Shown here piece by piece: positions 32,224 through 41,019 of a DNA stretch of 48,698 nt (its first letter is position 1; each line of letters starts with the position of its first letter). The notes under the pieces are model-generated. The model was not told the DNA's origin, searched no databases, and was given only the letters and a program-made list of their open reading frames with translations. This stretch comes from Phytophthora quininea. Its lineage: Eukaryota > Oomycota > Peronosporomycetes > Peronosporales > Peronosporaceae. A program made the position numbers and the translations under genes. The stretch spans positions 1 through 48,698 of the forward strand of contig JAAVTG010000357.1 in assembly GCA_011947345.1 (NCBI GenBank), read 5' to 3'.

Positions 32224-33456
32224 TTAGGTCTCCGCATCGCTTTTGCGTCGCCAACAACTTTCACACGATGTTCTCTTGCGCTTGAGCGCCGGTGTTCCAG
32301 CGGCCGAAGGCTGCTCAGGTAGATCTTGAGTACGTTTTGATCGTGGCTTCGAGGATTTAAGCCGGCATCGCAGAGCTTTCATGGAGATATGTGAACCTGG
32401 GTCTGGATACAGCTTTAAATACGCGTCGTAGATGGCATTCCACTTGCCACTTCCGTTTGGCAGGCCGGCTTCAAGCGCCCGAAGTCTGGCAATATTTTCT
32501 TCCGAAATGAATGCGGGCGGGGGCGAGTGAAGTGGCCTTGTTGAAGCATGAGTTAGAACGCTCTCAGTGTTTGCAAAAATGACGAGATCGTCGCTGAGGC
32601 AGGGTGAGGTTTCTCCTGGTGACTGCGATGGACTCGGGCGAGGTGATGACGACACGGTATCCTCTGAATGGAGTTGCATTGGGGTCATCGACGTTCTGGT
32701 AGTGTTTTCGGTACGGACTCCTGGGTGAGCAATCTCGGTGCACGACGGCACAGGCACTTTAGCTTTACGTGGCGTTGCACGCACGCTTGGCAACATCTCA
32801 GGTGGGATTTTGAGCTTGATTTTCAGGGAGGCACCTCTGTTGGATGCACGCTTTAGATTTTCCCATCTGGAGAGCAGGTCTTCCGATGATCGCTGGTGAA
32901 TACCTTGACATACACAGGACGCAAAGTCATACACTCTGACGAAAACTTGACGTTTCTTGCGAAGGTTATGCATCTGTCGAAGGGCGTTAAACAGATCGAT
33001 CTGGAACGCTTGCTCGTGCCCACTGAGGGCATTTGAGACGGGATCTGGATACTGATAGCGGAATAATCGAGGCCCTGTTGTGGATCTCGATTTCCCCGTC
33101 TTGAGCTTCGCGAACGCTTCGAATTTTGATGCAATTGTGGCATAGCTGCGTCGCCTAAGTTTTAGGCGCTTGTTGGAATTGGATGTCGCTACGATGTTGA
33201 ACATGACCGTCGTGACTAAGGCACAATCCGTCCAAATTCGTCCAGAGTTTGCCTGCTCTGATCGCAGTTGCCGCAACAAGGTGAGCTCCTCTGATGAAAA
33301 CCCAGCGGCGGCTTCATAGTCGAACTCGGTGAGGCAAAGTGTGTTGAAGAAGGCCGACTTTGGAAGGCAGCTGGTGTTGGCAAATACAGCTTGCTTCGAC
33401 AGGAGTTCTTTAATCGTGCTGCCGTGCTGTTGGGCGTGGTGTAAATTCAATTCCAA
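32224..33456 (-). CDS. C-terminal DNA-binding part/ORF2 of a DUF6729-like transposon
   Basis: A 410-codon open frame ending TAG/TAA-side at 32224. The apparent start is a TTG, so it is more likely the downstream part of the frame that ends at 33410. A segment AAGFSSEELTLLRQLRSEQ ... GRIWTDCALVTTVMFNI resembles a SANT/Myb-like trihelical domain. The C-terminal half is Pro/Ser-rich, then Lys/Arg-rich (KRKRTSCESCWRRK). It adjoins transposase sequence on the same strand with a one-base frame change between them. Probably the C-terminal region of that transposase or its partner; exact role unknown. Confidence 0.5.
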   Translation of the reverse strand: MELNLHHAQQHGSTIKELLSKQAVFANTSCLPKSAFFNTLCLTEFDYEAAAGFSSEELTLLRQLRSEQANSGRIWTDCALVTTVMFNIVATSNSNKRLKLRRRSYATIASKFEAFAKLKTGKSRSTTGPRLFRYQYPDPVSNALSGHEQAFQIDLFNALRQMHNLRKKRQVFVRVYDFASCVCQGIHQRSSEDLLSRWENLKRASNRGASLKIKLKIPPEMLPSVRATPRKAKVPVPSCTEIAHPGVRTENTTRTSMTPMQLHSEDTVSSSPRPSPSQSPGETSPCLSDDLVIFANTESVLTHASTRPLHSPPPAFISEENIARLRALEAGLPNGSGKWNAIYDAYLKLYPDPGSHISMKALRCRLKSSKPRSKRTQDLPEQPSAAGTPALKRKRTSCESCWRRKSDAET

Positions 33457-34327
33457 TGCTCCCGTATCTACGCGCTATAGCAAACAGTTGACCCCACTTC
33501 TCAAATCCAAAATCGTGGTAGGTGACAGAGCGATACTTCGGCACCGGCAGCGGAGATAACAGCAGCCTTGACACGAATTCGAGTTGTGGTGATTCTGGTA
33601 TTATGCCGCGGCACCAGCTTGCCGTCTGAGCAAGTGTAACAATATCAGAGTGCTGTAGTGGTGGATTGCGGCCGTAGTTCGAGCCGATCGTGAGATTATG
33701 TCGCGAGATAAACACATCCAGAACTCAAAGCTCCACTTCGGCGGATACAGACCGGGCGAGGAGGTTTTCAATGCGGAGTGAAATCCTTCCAACTGACTGG
33801 TAGACAGCACCCGAACGCTGTTTCCGCCACCTTCTTGGTACGTGTTGTCTTCACGTAGAGATCGCCTCGCTGAATTTGTTCGAGGTTGCTGCTCAGACTG
33901 CCTCTCCACTCTTGCATGGTGCAATTTATATCATGAGACGAAATTCCACTTAGCGCTACCTGAACTTTAGCAGCCATTTCAGCTGGCACCCGCAGGTGTT
34001 CATCGACAGTGTAAAGTGCTTCGTGCAGTCTCTTTGCCACTACTCTCTTAGTCGTCTGCCTTTGACTTTCTCAGTAAATATCTGAACGACATGAAATGGA
34101 TCCTGGCGGACGCTCACGGCAGCTCCAAACACATCGCTTACCATGCCGCGAATCGAGTTTGCATTGTTACGGATGATATAGCTCTCCTCGCCATCTTCAG
34201 GAAACGAGCTCTTTACGTGCTCGAGTAACTCGCGAGTTTCATCATTGTTCTCCGACCGGGTCAACCTGCGGCCAATAATTTGTCCTACTTCATTTTGAAG
34301 CAGCAGCAGCATTTTGGCGTCCGTCAT

Positions 34328-34406
<79 letters not shown>

Positions 34407-35286
34407 GTTCCCCCAGTCCAAATTTGCAATTTCTTACAAAACTTTACAGAGTGATCGACCCGTAGCGCTTTTTCACTTTGAGACTCCGCATCAGTTGCTC
34501 ACACAACGAACTGGAAATGCGAGATCCCTGAAGCCAAGCCGCCGACATTGTTTCAGTTCCAACGGGATTTTGCTTAGCACAGTATTGTGCCGGTGTGGGC
34601 GGTGATGGCGCTAAGTACGAAGAGCTCAAAAGCTGGTTCTTGCGCACTTCATCTACAAACAGAACCAAGAACTTGTAATAACGTTTTTCACGACGCCTCT
34701 TGAGGTTGCTCACCGTGCTTGATAGTCCATGAAAAGACAGCATGCCCTCCTGAACTAGCTCCATAACATGCTTTAAAAGTCCATACTTCTTAGTTATCAC
34801 GTAGCAGAAGTGCAAAAGCAGCTGTGCCTGTCGCTGCAAGTACGAGGGACTAACAGTTGAGAACGAAGTTTTAGAGTCTCCCGTGCACTGGTATTTGATG
34901 TAGAGAAGATGACACTTCGTGTCCACCTCCTCCACCACTCGCTGCTTGTACTCTCGCAGTCGCGGGGAGCATGTACATCCTTGGACGACACAAAATGGCT
35001 TTCGAGAAGGCTTCACGCACTCTGGAACCCACACAACGACAGGCCACAAATACAGAGTAGAGAGTAGAGAGTCTTCTCGACTAGATTTAGGGTACTGTAG
35101 CACAGGGGGAAACCTCTTCGCTGCCATTGCCTCACATGTAAGCCGCTTCACATCTTGCTGGGCCAATTTCTCCTCGTACGCTTGCACTAGCTCCATCTTT
35201 TTTGTGTGGACTACAATGTTTCGGAGATCGGAAATCGGTATCGGATATGACGGGGCCTGTCGGCCCCGGCATATCCTATGAACCAT
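33410..35286 (-). pseudogene. DUF6729-like transposase, broken, copy 1
   Basis: The N-terminal frame (34444-35286, 280 codons) has a Cys-containing region (VVVWVPE...C...GCTC), then LLYIKYQCTGDSKTSFSTVSP, LHFCYVITKKYGLLKHVMELV and RRREKRYYKFLVLFV, the pattern I associate with DUF6729-containing transposases. The next frame (34040-34330) has KMLLLLQNEVGQIIGRRLTR and NNANSIRGMVSDVFG...RQDPFHVV; a further one has QLEGFHSAL (about 33775). A (CT)37 tract (34329-34402) sits inside the coding region. Copy 2 on the plus strand at 41.0 kb confirms the order. Whether this is a DDE-type nuclease is inference. Confidence 0.6.
34329..34402. repeat. (CT)37 microsatellite
   Basis: Seventy-four bases of perfect CT repeat. 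On the minus strand it reads Arg-Glu repeats in the frame leading into the transposase segment. In copy 2 (about 41650-41735) the same place holds ordinary coding sequence. Confidence 0.97.
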
Positions 35287-35555
35287 CTCTGGTCGAATGC
35301 ACCAACTTTGGTGGCAGTACCCTCCGAATTTGGTAGCAACTCACCGAGGGCGTGATTTGCGCATTGTCTCAGCGCCGCAAGATGGCACAAGGATTGGTGA
35401 TTCCGTCTCTGAGCCAGAGCCAGAGGTAGGAGAGCAAATTGATCGCATCCTGCGCTTTGCCACTCAAAACTATGCGTTGACGAGTCAATTCAAGTTGATC
35501 CATCTCAACGTTGAAAATACGCCTAAGACTCTACAAGTTGACACGATCATTCGTG
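35287..35555. other. upstream flank of the broken module gene
   Basis: A plus-strand open frame (35297-35587) is unrecognised. The end (about 35530-35575) aligns with sequence upstream of the gene at 28584 (AAGTTGA and GCACAATTC blocks). Confidence 0.4.
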
Positions 35556-35892
35556 CACAATTCGTCGAGCGTCGAAGTATCTCTTGAACATCGCATCCGC
35601 TTCCGATTTGTTCATGGTCACTTCAGGACCTGGGCCGAGGTTGAGTTCGCCGTCCGCATTGATACTGCTGGTAGCGACTGCAGCGACGACAGTTCCGGTA
35701 AGTGCGAGAACGAACTTCATCCGTGAGGTTTGTTTGGGAAGGTGGAGTGGGAACATTGAATGAGTCAAAATTTGACCAATGAGTCTCTCTATCTTGGTCC
35801 CGGCCCGGAAGTGATGTCCAAGTCGGATGCGCTTTCAAGAAGTATTTCGAAGTCATGGGACAGAAATACAGCAGTGGCAGTGCTGCCAATTA
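35556..35892. pseudogene. module protein copy 2, split by a micro-inversion
   Basis: The N-terminal half lies on the minus strand: ATG at 35718-35720, signal peptide (MKFVLALTGTVVAAV...SSINA) and first module GPGPEVTMNKSEADAMFKRYFDA, ending near 35572. The C-terminal half lies on the plus strand from about 35766: NLTNESLYLGPGPEVMSKS..., then after a one-base gap in a T run KKYFEVMGQ and a stop at about 35890. The upstream flank is also plus-strand. So a segment of about 190 bp holding leader and N terminus has flipped in place. No intact product is possible. Confidence 0.8.
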
Positions 35893-36059
35893 ACCAAATT
35901 CGGCATCGCAGTTGATTCGGGCCAGGTTTTCGGTGTTGCCGCTACATTCCTAAGGTATCTCTCTCTTCTGTCCCTTTCTTCTTGAGCTGAAAAGCAACTG
36001 CATCCGTTGTCTCCGTAACCAATACCATCCTGTCCTCCGGAAGCGCAAGTAGCTAGAAT

Positions 36060-37593
36060 CTAAAAGCTAAAATCATCCTCGCCATCTTCGTTGGCATCGT
36101 CAAAATCAATTCCTAGACTCCCTCCACTGAAGTAAATCCCCTTAGGAATAGCAGCGAATGCGAAAATGTTGCTTAGGGCATCCAATTTGCACCCCACCGA
36201 TTACGACCGACTCTTGCTGTTTGTTGCCGGTCTACCGAATCCCAAAACACTCAGAAGCGCGATCTTGCATTCAATAGGGAACGGCTTCGACATTTGGTTG
36301 GCAGGGTCTCGGTATTCAATCTTGAAAGCCTCAAGATGTTAGCGATGTTGTGGCGAGAAAAGTATCTCAAAGTACTCCAACGTGCAATTAGTCTTCAGCA
36401 TCAACAAAAGTGCAGCCATTTCGTCGGCAAAATTAGGTGGGTCGTACTGTCCCCAAACAGCTCTCCATCCATCTCAAGGCTTGTTGAGTCGTACACGCAG
36501 CCGCCGCAAGCACTTCGAAGTGGATTGGTAGAGTCGCTCAAATATCTCGAAAGCGAAGTGATGTCGTGCCAGTGAATTCTGCTGAAGGGGCCATCAGTAC
36601 TTGACCTGTACTCGCATAAATCAAAGAACGCGTCAACCAGACCGCCGCAGAGTGACAGCTCCTCGAGCATAGGACAGGGCTCCAGGATTGTGCTCTCCCC
36701 AATATCGTCTCTTAGTTCATCGAGCGTTAATGACTTCAGCAATGATCCTATTGCCGACAGGAAAACGGGCAGACCATCGGTAGTAGCTCCTGATACTCTA
36801 TCCCCACCAAAGAATAATTGGTTACTTCACGACTATGACGACTCCCATTGGACAAACATCTCATGACCTGACCAAATCGTTCCTCTCACTGTTCTTATCG
36901 TTGTTCAGACCTTCAGAATCGTCCCAATCCGTCCGAAAACCAAAAATTATGATTAATTGGATTCAGAAATGTATCACCCAGTTTAGGGTAGCCAGTGATC
37001 CCGTCCAAGTCTGCGACCATAAGTTTCAGTACGAAGGTACATCGCAGAGTTCCCGGTGCAATATTTTGTTGTTCCACGCCCTCCACATTGCTCAGATCGC
37101 TTGATCGGCTTCCAGTACATTCTGCAAAACCCTCGGATCTCCATCCTGGTAAGTGCCCGTGTCTGGGTAATACATTTGCCACCAGAATGACAACATCCAC
37201 TCCACTGCCTCCTTTGTTTAGGTTCATATCCAACGCTGCAGTCTTCGCCTACGCTGCCACGTATTCTTGAGAAGGTTACGTTCTATGGTTGGGGTGACAG
37301 AAGAGCACCGAACCTCGTTTTTGGTGGTGTTCTCCACACCTTCTCAAGTCTTCATCTGGATCTATTAGCAATAAAAGTGGGCTGGAACGTCTCGTTCGTA
37401 TTGAGCTTCTTCTTCGTGGCTCAGATTCCACTCCACAGTGTTCCACTAGTAAATTTCCAGGCTGTTTGACTCACGTGAGCCACGGCCGCCAGCAGAGCCA
37501 ACGCTTCTCCAAACTAAGAAAACTGCTCTGGAAGTTCACCTCTTGAGGCATTGCTAGCTCGGATTCTACGTCTTTCAGTGTCTCGTCGTCCAT
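36060..37593 (-). pseudogene. family X protein, copy B
   Basis: ATG 37591-37593 starts an acidic N terminus (MDDETLKDVESEL). Then in shifting frames come FGEALALLAAVAHVSQTAWK, LLLIDPDEDLRR, GTLRCTFVLKLMVADLDGITGYPKLGD (about 36970-37050), SLTLDELRDDIGESTILEPCPMLEELSLCGGLVDAFFDL (36620-36740) and a C-terminal MAALLLMLKTNCTLEYFEILFSPQH ... FAFAAIPKGIYF, ending TAG 36060-36062 after an acidic tail. Some breaks are fixed by one base in a T run (near 37520), others are stops (near 37270 and 36350). Divergent from Kazal 2, convergent with module copy 2. Function unknown. Confidence 0.6.
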
Positions 37594-37968
37594 CTCTTCA
37601 CTGCGCCTTGGTAATGACACTTCCAGGCGGTGTTTCTGGAGACTCGAGCCTCTCAGTCGCGTTGCACTGCTCTGTACTCAATGTAGTCGTAGAGAAGCTC
37701 GCACCAGGGCGCCAAGAAGCCCCAGTGCTGCTCCATTCTCTCCGAATGTGCAGCTTCAACGAAATATTAGATTGTGGAGTAATAACTATTTTCGCCAACA
37801 GTGAAATTCATCCTAGCAATTCACAAATTCGCAAGTCCTGGCTCAGGAGAACTAATGGATTATATTCTGTGCATTAGACTATTCACGTGTCAATTGGAGA
37901 TAATCCACATTTCACAGTGATGTTGAGAGTAATGAAGGCGAAGCGTCAAGCAAAATGCGTTCGTTCTC

Positions 37969-37982
37969 TCATTTCGGAATTC
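37969..37982 (+). promoter_or_regulatory. conserved initiator-like element, Kazal 2
   Basis: TCATTTCGGAATTC, 23 bp upstream of ATG 38005. The preceding 40 bp also match the Kazal 1 upstream region (AGCAAAATGC block). Confidence 0.55.
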
Positions 37983-38004
37983 CTCAGCGCCCCACCCCAA
38001 CACG

Positions 38005-38364
38005 ATGAAGTTCACCCTCGCCGTTGTCGCCGTTGCAATTGCTGCCACCAATGTCCACGCTGACAGTGAAATCAACGAAGGGCCGAGTCCTGTCGGCACC
38101 TCTTCCAGCGACGGAGCTCCGGAGTTTGGTCGTGGCCCTGAAGTGCCAATGAACAAATCCACGTCGGACTCGCTTTTCAAGGGCTACTCCGACACCATGG
38201 GCGAACCTGCCAGTTGCGACAACATTTGCTCCGGAGGAGACTCCCAATTCGTTTGTGGCTCGAATGGCCACACCTACATCAACTCGAGCCAGCTGCAGAT
38301 CGCGAGCTGCAAGCACCCAGCCGACACAATCACCAAGGCTTCGGATGGAGCGTGCTCTTCGTAA
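38005..38364 (+). CDS. secreted Kazal-like protein with GPEV module (Kazal 2)
   Basis: An intact 119-residue protein. Residues 1-19 are a signal peptide ending NVHA before DSE. A linker (GAPEFGRGPEVPMNKSTSDSLFKGYSDTMGE, about residues 36-66) contains the module found in the small secreted protein at 28584. The C-terminal domain has SCDNICSGGDSQFVCGSNGHTY, then ASC and GAC. The fourth Kazal Cys, present in Kazal 1 as NSC, is NSS here, so one disulfide partner is lost and five Cys remain. Likely secreted and possibly a protease inhibitor, though the altered Cys set may change activity. Divergent from family X copy B. Confidence 0.88.
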   Translation: MKFTLAVVAVAIAATNVHADSEINEGPSPVGTSSSDGAPEFGRGPEVPMNKSTSDSLFKGYSDTMGEPASCDNICSGGDSQFVCGSNGHTYINSSQLQIASCKHPADTITKASDGACSS

Positions 38365-38771
38365 ATTTTCTACTATCAACTACCGAAGCATAACCACATG
38401 ACTTGCCAGGGTAAAAAGCAAACAAATTTCTTTTCAACGAAAGTGTAGCCATTTCAAAATATGCCTCGGACGCTGACACTGACGAGTGCGGGGCTTGTGC
38501 TGCGCCATTCAGCATCCACCCTGCAGGAGCACCTCGGAGGACTTGTCTCGTGTCTCCTGGGGCTGCCCTGCAACCTCTCGCTCAGTCGCGCGTGCCAGTT
38601 CGAGTCGACGGAGCTGCTGGAATGGATCTCGGACTGCACTTGCAATGGCTTTACCATGGTTGCATGCAAATGACCCGCAATAGATCGCTCAAGATAAGTT
38701 CCCCAACGTACAAAAGATTCTCGCAGCAGCATTATTCCAACGACAACCTGGCACAATTCGAATGCCGGGCT

Positions 38772-39081
38772 TTAGCATGGCCCGTCCGCCTTCTTGGTGG
38801 TGTTTTGATCCGGGTTGTTGCAGCTCGCGAGGTTCAGCTTGCACAAGTTGCCGTATGTGACGCCGTCAGAGCCGCACACGGGGGTGTTATCAGTCGGACA
38901 GGACGGGTCGCAGACGACGGTACTCGCAGCACTTCCCGCTTCGAACCAGAACTTAAGGATGAACCCGCCGAAGGGGAAGCTCAGGACCGGGGCCCAGGGG
39001 GGCGAACGTTGAAAGTCAAAAACATCGACTCCTCCAACAAACAGCGAGAAGAACTCTGGCGAGTCTGACGATAAACTTCAT
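38772..39081 (-). CDS. classic six-Cys Kazal domain protein (Kazal 3; N terminus out of frame)
   Basis: The minus frame 38772-39077 ends in a textbook Kazal domain (38772-38915): VCDPSCPTDNTPVCGSDG, YGNLC, ASC and GPC, with seven residues between the second and third Cys. By analogy with ovomucoid numbering the P1 position would be Thr. Upstream in the same frame is a hydrophobic stretch (SFPFGGFILKFWFEAGSAAS). A candidate signal peptide (MKFIVRLARVLLAV) starts at ATG 39079-39081 in another frame and stops after 22 codons. So either an indel separates the two or the gene starts elsewhere. Probably a secreted serine-protease inhibitor. Confidence 0.7.
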
Positions 39082-39630
39082 GCTCTCGCTCCTGGTGGGA
39101 TTACATGAGTAATTACTCGCAAACTGAATAATGTTGTGATGCCGCACCAACCTGTACGAAGTCGACGCGGACGTCGATGGTACTTGCGGTGGTAATTGTT
39201 GAGGTCGATGACCATCACATACACATCGTTCGCCAGATCTGTTGATCTGTTTGTCCTCTTCGGGAATGTCCAGAAAATATCAATGATAAACACACGGTAA
39301 TCGCTTCTCCGAGCCACGCCATAGCCGACACCTTTGAAAGAATGAACCAAGCTGCTTGCTACAAACTCGAGAGCGAATGCGCTGTAGAACAAACAGAATC
39401 TGATGCTTGAGTTTTGGACGTTGAGTCCCTACCTTCGCCGCGCGTTGATGTGTCGTTGCTGACAGATCGTTAGGTTTCTCTCGAGCACAAGATACGTCGA
39501 CTTTATCCGTTTTGGACAAGGGAAGTTGAAGACAAACAAACTGATGTATTTGTATTGTTCTCTTATACACAACACGCAGGCCTTCCTAAAAACGCCGTTG
39601 TAAAAAAGATGAGAGTGAGTCCCAGTAGAC
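39082..39630. other. spacer with an unrecognised 104-codon frame
   Basis: A minus-strand frame at 39078-39392 shows no domain and probably lies upstream of Kazal 3. The rest is the 3' side of the Cys-rich gene. Confidence 0.3.
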
Positions 39631-40506
39631 TTAGTGCTTGGAGCTGGCAACGCAGCCGTACACACCCGTGTCGAGAAGCGAGCAGTAGGCTCCGCTAGGG
39701 CAGTCACCAGTGCTGACCTGGGCCACACAGACGTTGCTGGAAGAAATGCAGCCGTCGTGGGTCCAGCCAACAACACCAATGGTCTGCTCGTTGGCACCAC
39801 AACCAGCCCAGCTTCCAGAAGATGCTTCGCCATCGGCGCAACCGTACACGCCGGTGTCAAGCCACTCACAGTGGGCACCCGATGGACAGTCGCCGTCGGT
39901 GTTGGCGACACACACGTTACCGCTGGCCACACAGCCGTCGCTGCTCCATCCAGCAACGCCAATGCTCTCCTGGCCGGCGGGGCACGTCGTAGCAGTGGAG
40001 TTGGTGGCGCTCTTGTGATGGTGGTGGCGACGGTGGTGGTGCTTCTTGGAGCTGGCAACGCAGCCGTAGACACCCGTGTCGAGCTTCTGGCAAGCAGATC
40101 CCGAGGGGCAGTCACCGTTGCTCACTTGAGCCACACAGACATTGCTGGAGGAAATGCAGCCGTCGTGGGTCCAGCCGACAACACCAATAGTCTGCTCGTT
40201 GGCACCGCAGCCAGCCCAGCTCGAAGTCGCCGCGCCGTTGGCACAGCCGTAGACCCCCGTGTCGAGCCACTCGCAGTGGGCGCCAGTGGGGCAGTCGCCG
40301 TTGGTGTTGGCGACGCAGACGTTGCCGCTGGCCACACAGCCGTCCGACGACCAGCCAGCGACGCCGATGCTCTCCTGTCCGGTGGGGCACGTCACCGAAG
40401 CCTTGGTGTGCACACGCACGTGCAGGTGCGCGGCCTTGTCGGCGTTGGCCTGGCCCAGCGCCAGAGCCACCACGGCGGCGAAAGTTGCGGTCTTGGCTCC
40501 CAGCAT
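39631..40506 (-). CDS. secreted Cys-rich protein with four six-Cys repeats
   Basis: ATG 40504-40506 is chosen because it opens a clear signal peptide (MLGAKTATFAAVVALALG, cleavage after QANA); the frame extends upstream but without leader features. The 291-residue protein has four repeats of C-x16-C-x6-C-x7/8-C-x5-C-x9-C. Types A (CPTGQESIGVAGWSSDGC) and B (CGANEQTIGVVGWTHDGC) alternate A-B-A-B, with each repeat ending LDTGVYGC. A His/Arg-rich linker (KKHHHRRHHHHK) separates the two A-B units. Twenty-four Cys imply a disulfide-rich extracellular fold. I do not recognise the family's function. It is probably apoplastic or cell-wall associated. Confidence 0.88.
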   Translation of the reverse strand: MLGAKTATFAAVVALALGQANADKAAHLHVRVHTKASVTCPTGQESIGVAGWSSDGCVASGNVCVANTNGDCPTGAHCEWLDTGVYGCANGAATSSWAGCGANEQTIGVVGWTHDGCISSSNVCVAQVSNGDCPSGSACQKLDTGVYGCVASSKKHHHRRHHHHKSATNSTATTCPAGQESIGVAGWSSDGCVASGNVCVANTDGDCPSGAHCEWLDTGVYGCADGEASSGSWAGCGANEQTIGVVGWTHDGCISSSNVCVAQVSTGDCPSGAYCSLLDTGVYGCVASSKH

Positions 40507-40535
40507 CTTGGCAGTTGACTTGAGCGGTGCAGCGC

Positions 40536-40549
40536 GAATCAAGGAATGA
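40536..40549 (-). promoter_or_regulatory. initiator-like element of the Cys-rich gene
   Basis: On the minus strand TCATTCCTTGATTC lies 29 bp before the ATG, close to the oomycete initiator pattern. Confidence 0.45.
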
Positions 40550-41019
40550 GAAAGGATCCCGCGAGCTTCGTGCAGGGGCAATGAGCAATGATCACCAGCT
40601 GTTGCTCCGGTCTCGTCAATCATTGGCCGTAACGGCTAATACACCCGAACTTCTGATTTTGAGGTGCCCAGAATACAGAGTTTTGGGCGAGACCTGGATT
40701 TTTCACTTGGCGTTTGTATGCCGCTGGTACCTGATTTTTCGGTCACCATTTTCTAACCCATCCCAGTCTCCACCACCAACACAGAGAGGCCCGCGCTGCG
40801 ATCTCAGCCCTTGCACGCAGCTGATGGCAAGCACACACGGGTGCATACAACGCGCTGTTCCCGCGAATGATAAGCTTGGAGCAGTTTACCCATCGACGGC
40901 GCGCGTTGAAGACAGTAAGCATGCTCCCTGAAATGAGTCAAGTTGTACCCATAATCCAGGTCGCAATCTATATTTTAAAATCGATTTTATATTAAAAAAC
41001 GATTTGTTGCGAACAACAA
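40550..41019. other. no gene recognised
   Basis: The plus frame 40527-40931 overlaps the promoter of the Cys-rich gene and looks accidental. An AT-rich stretch lies at 40965-41000. Confidence 0.4.

Noticed and set aside
34280..34465. Plus-strand frame with a long Leu-Ser run
   Set aside because: Made by translating the CT microsatellite.
38972..39010. GPGPEL in one frame upstream of Kazal 3, as another module copy
   Set aside because: The rest of the module is missing and the Kazal frame reads differently there.
39634..40518. A 294-codon plus-strand open frame
   Set aside because: It is the antisense shadow of the Cys-rich secreted gene, whose repeats and signal peptide are on the minus strand.
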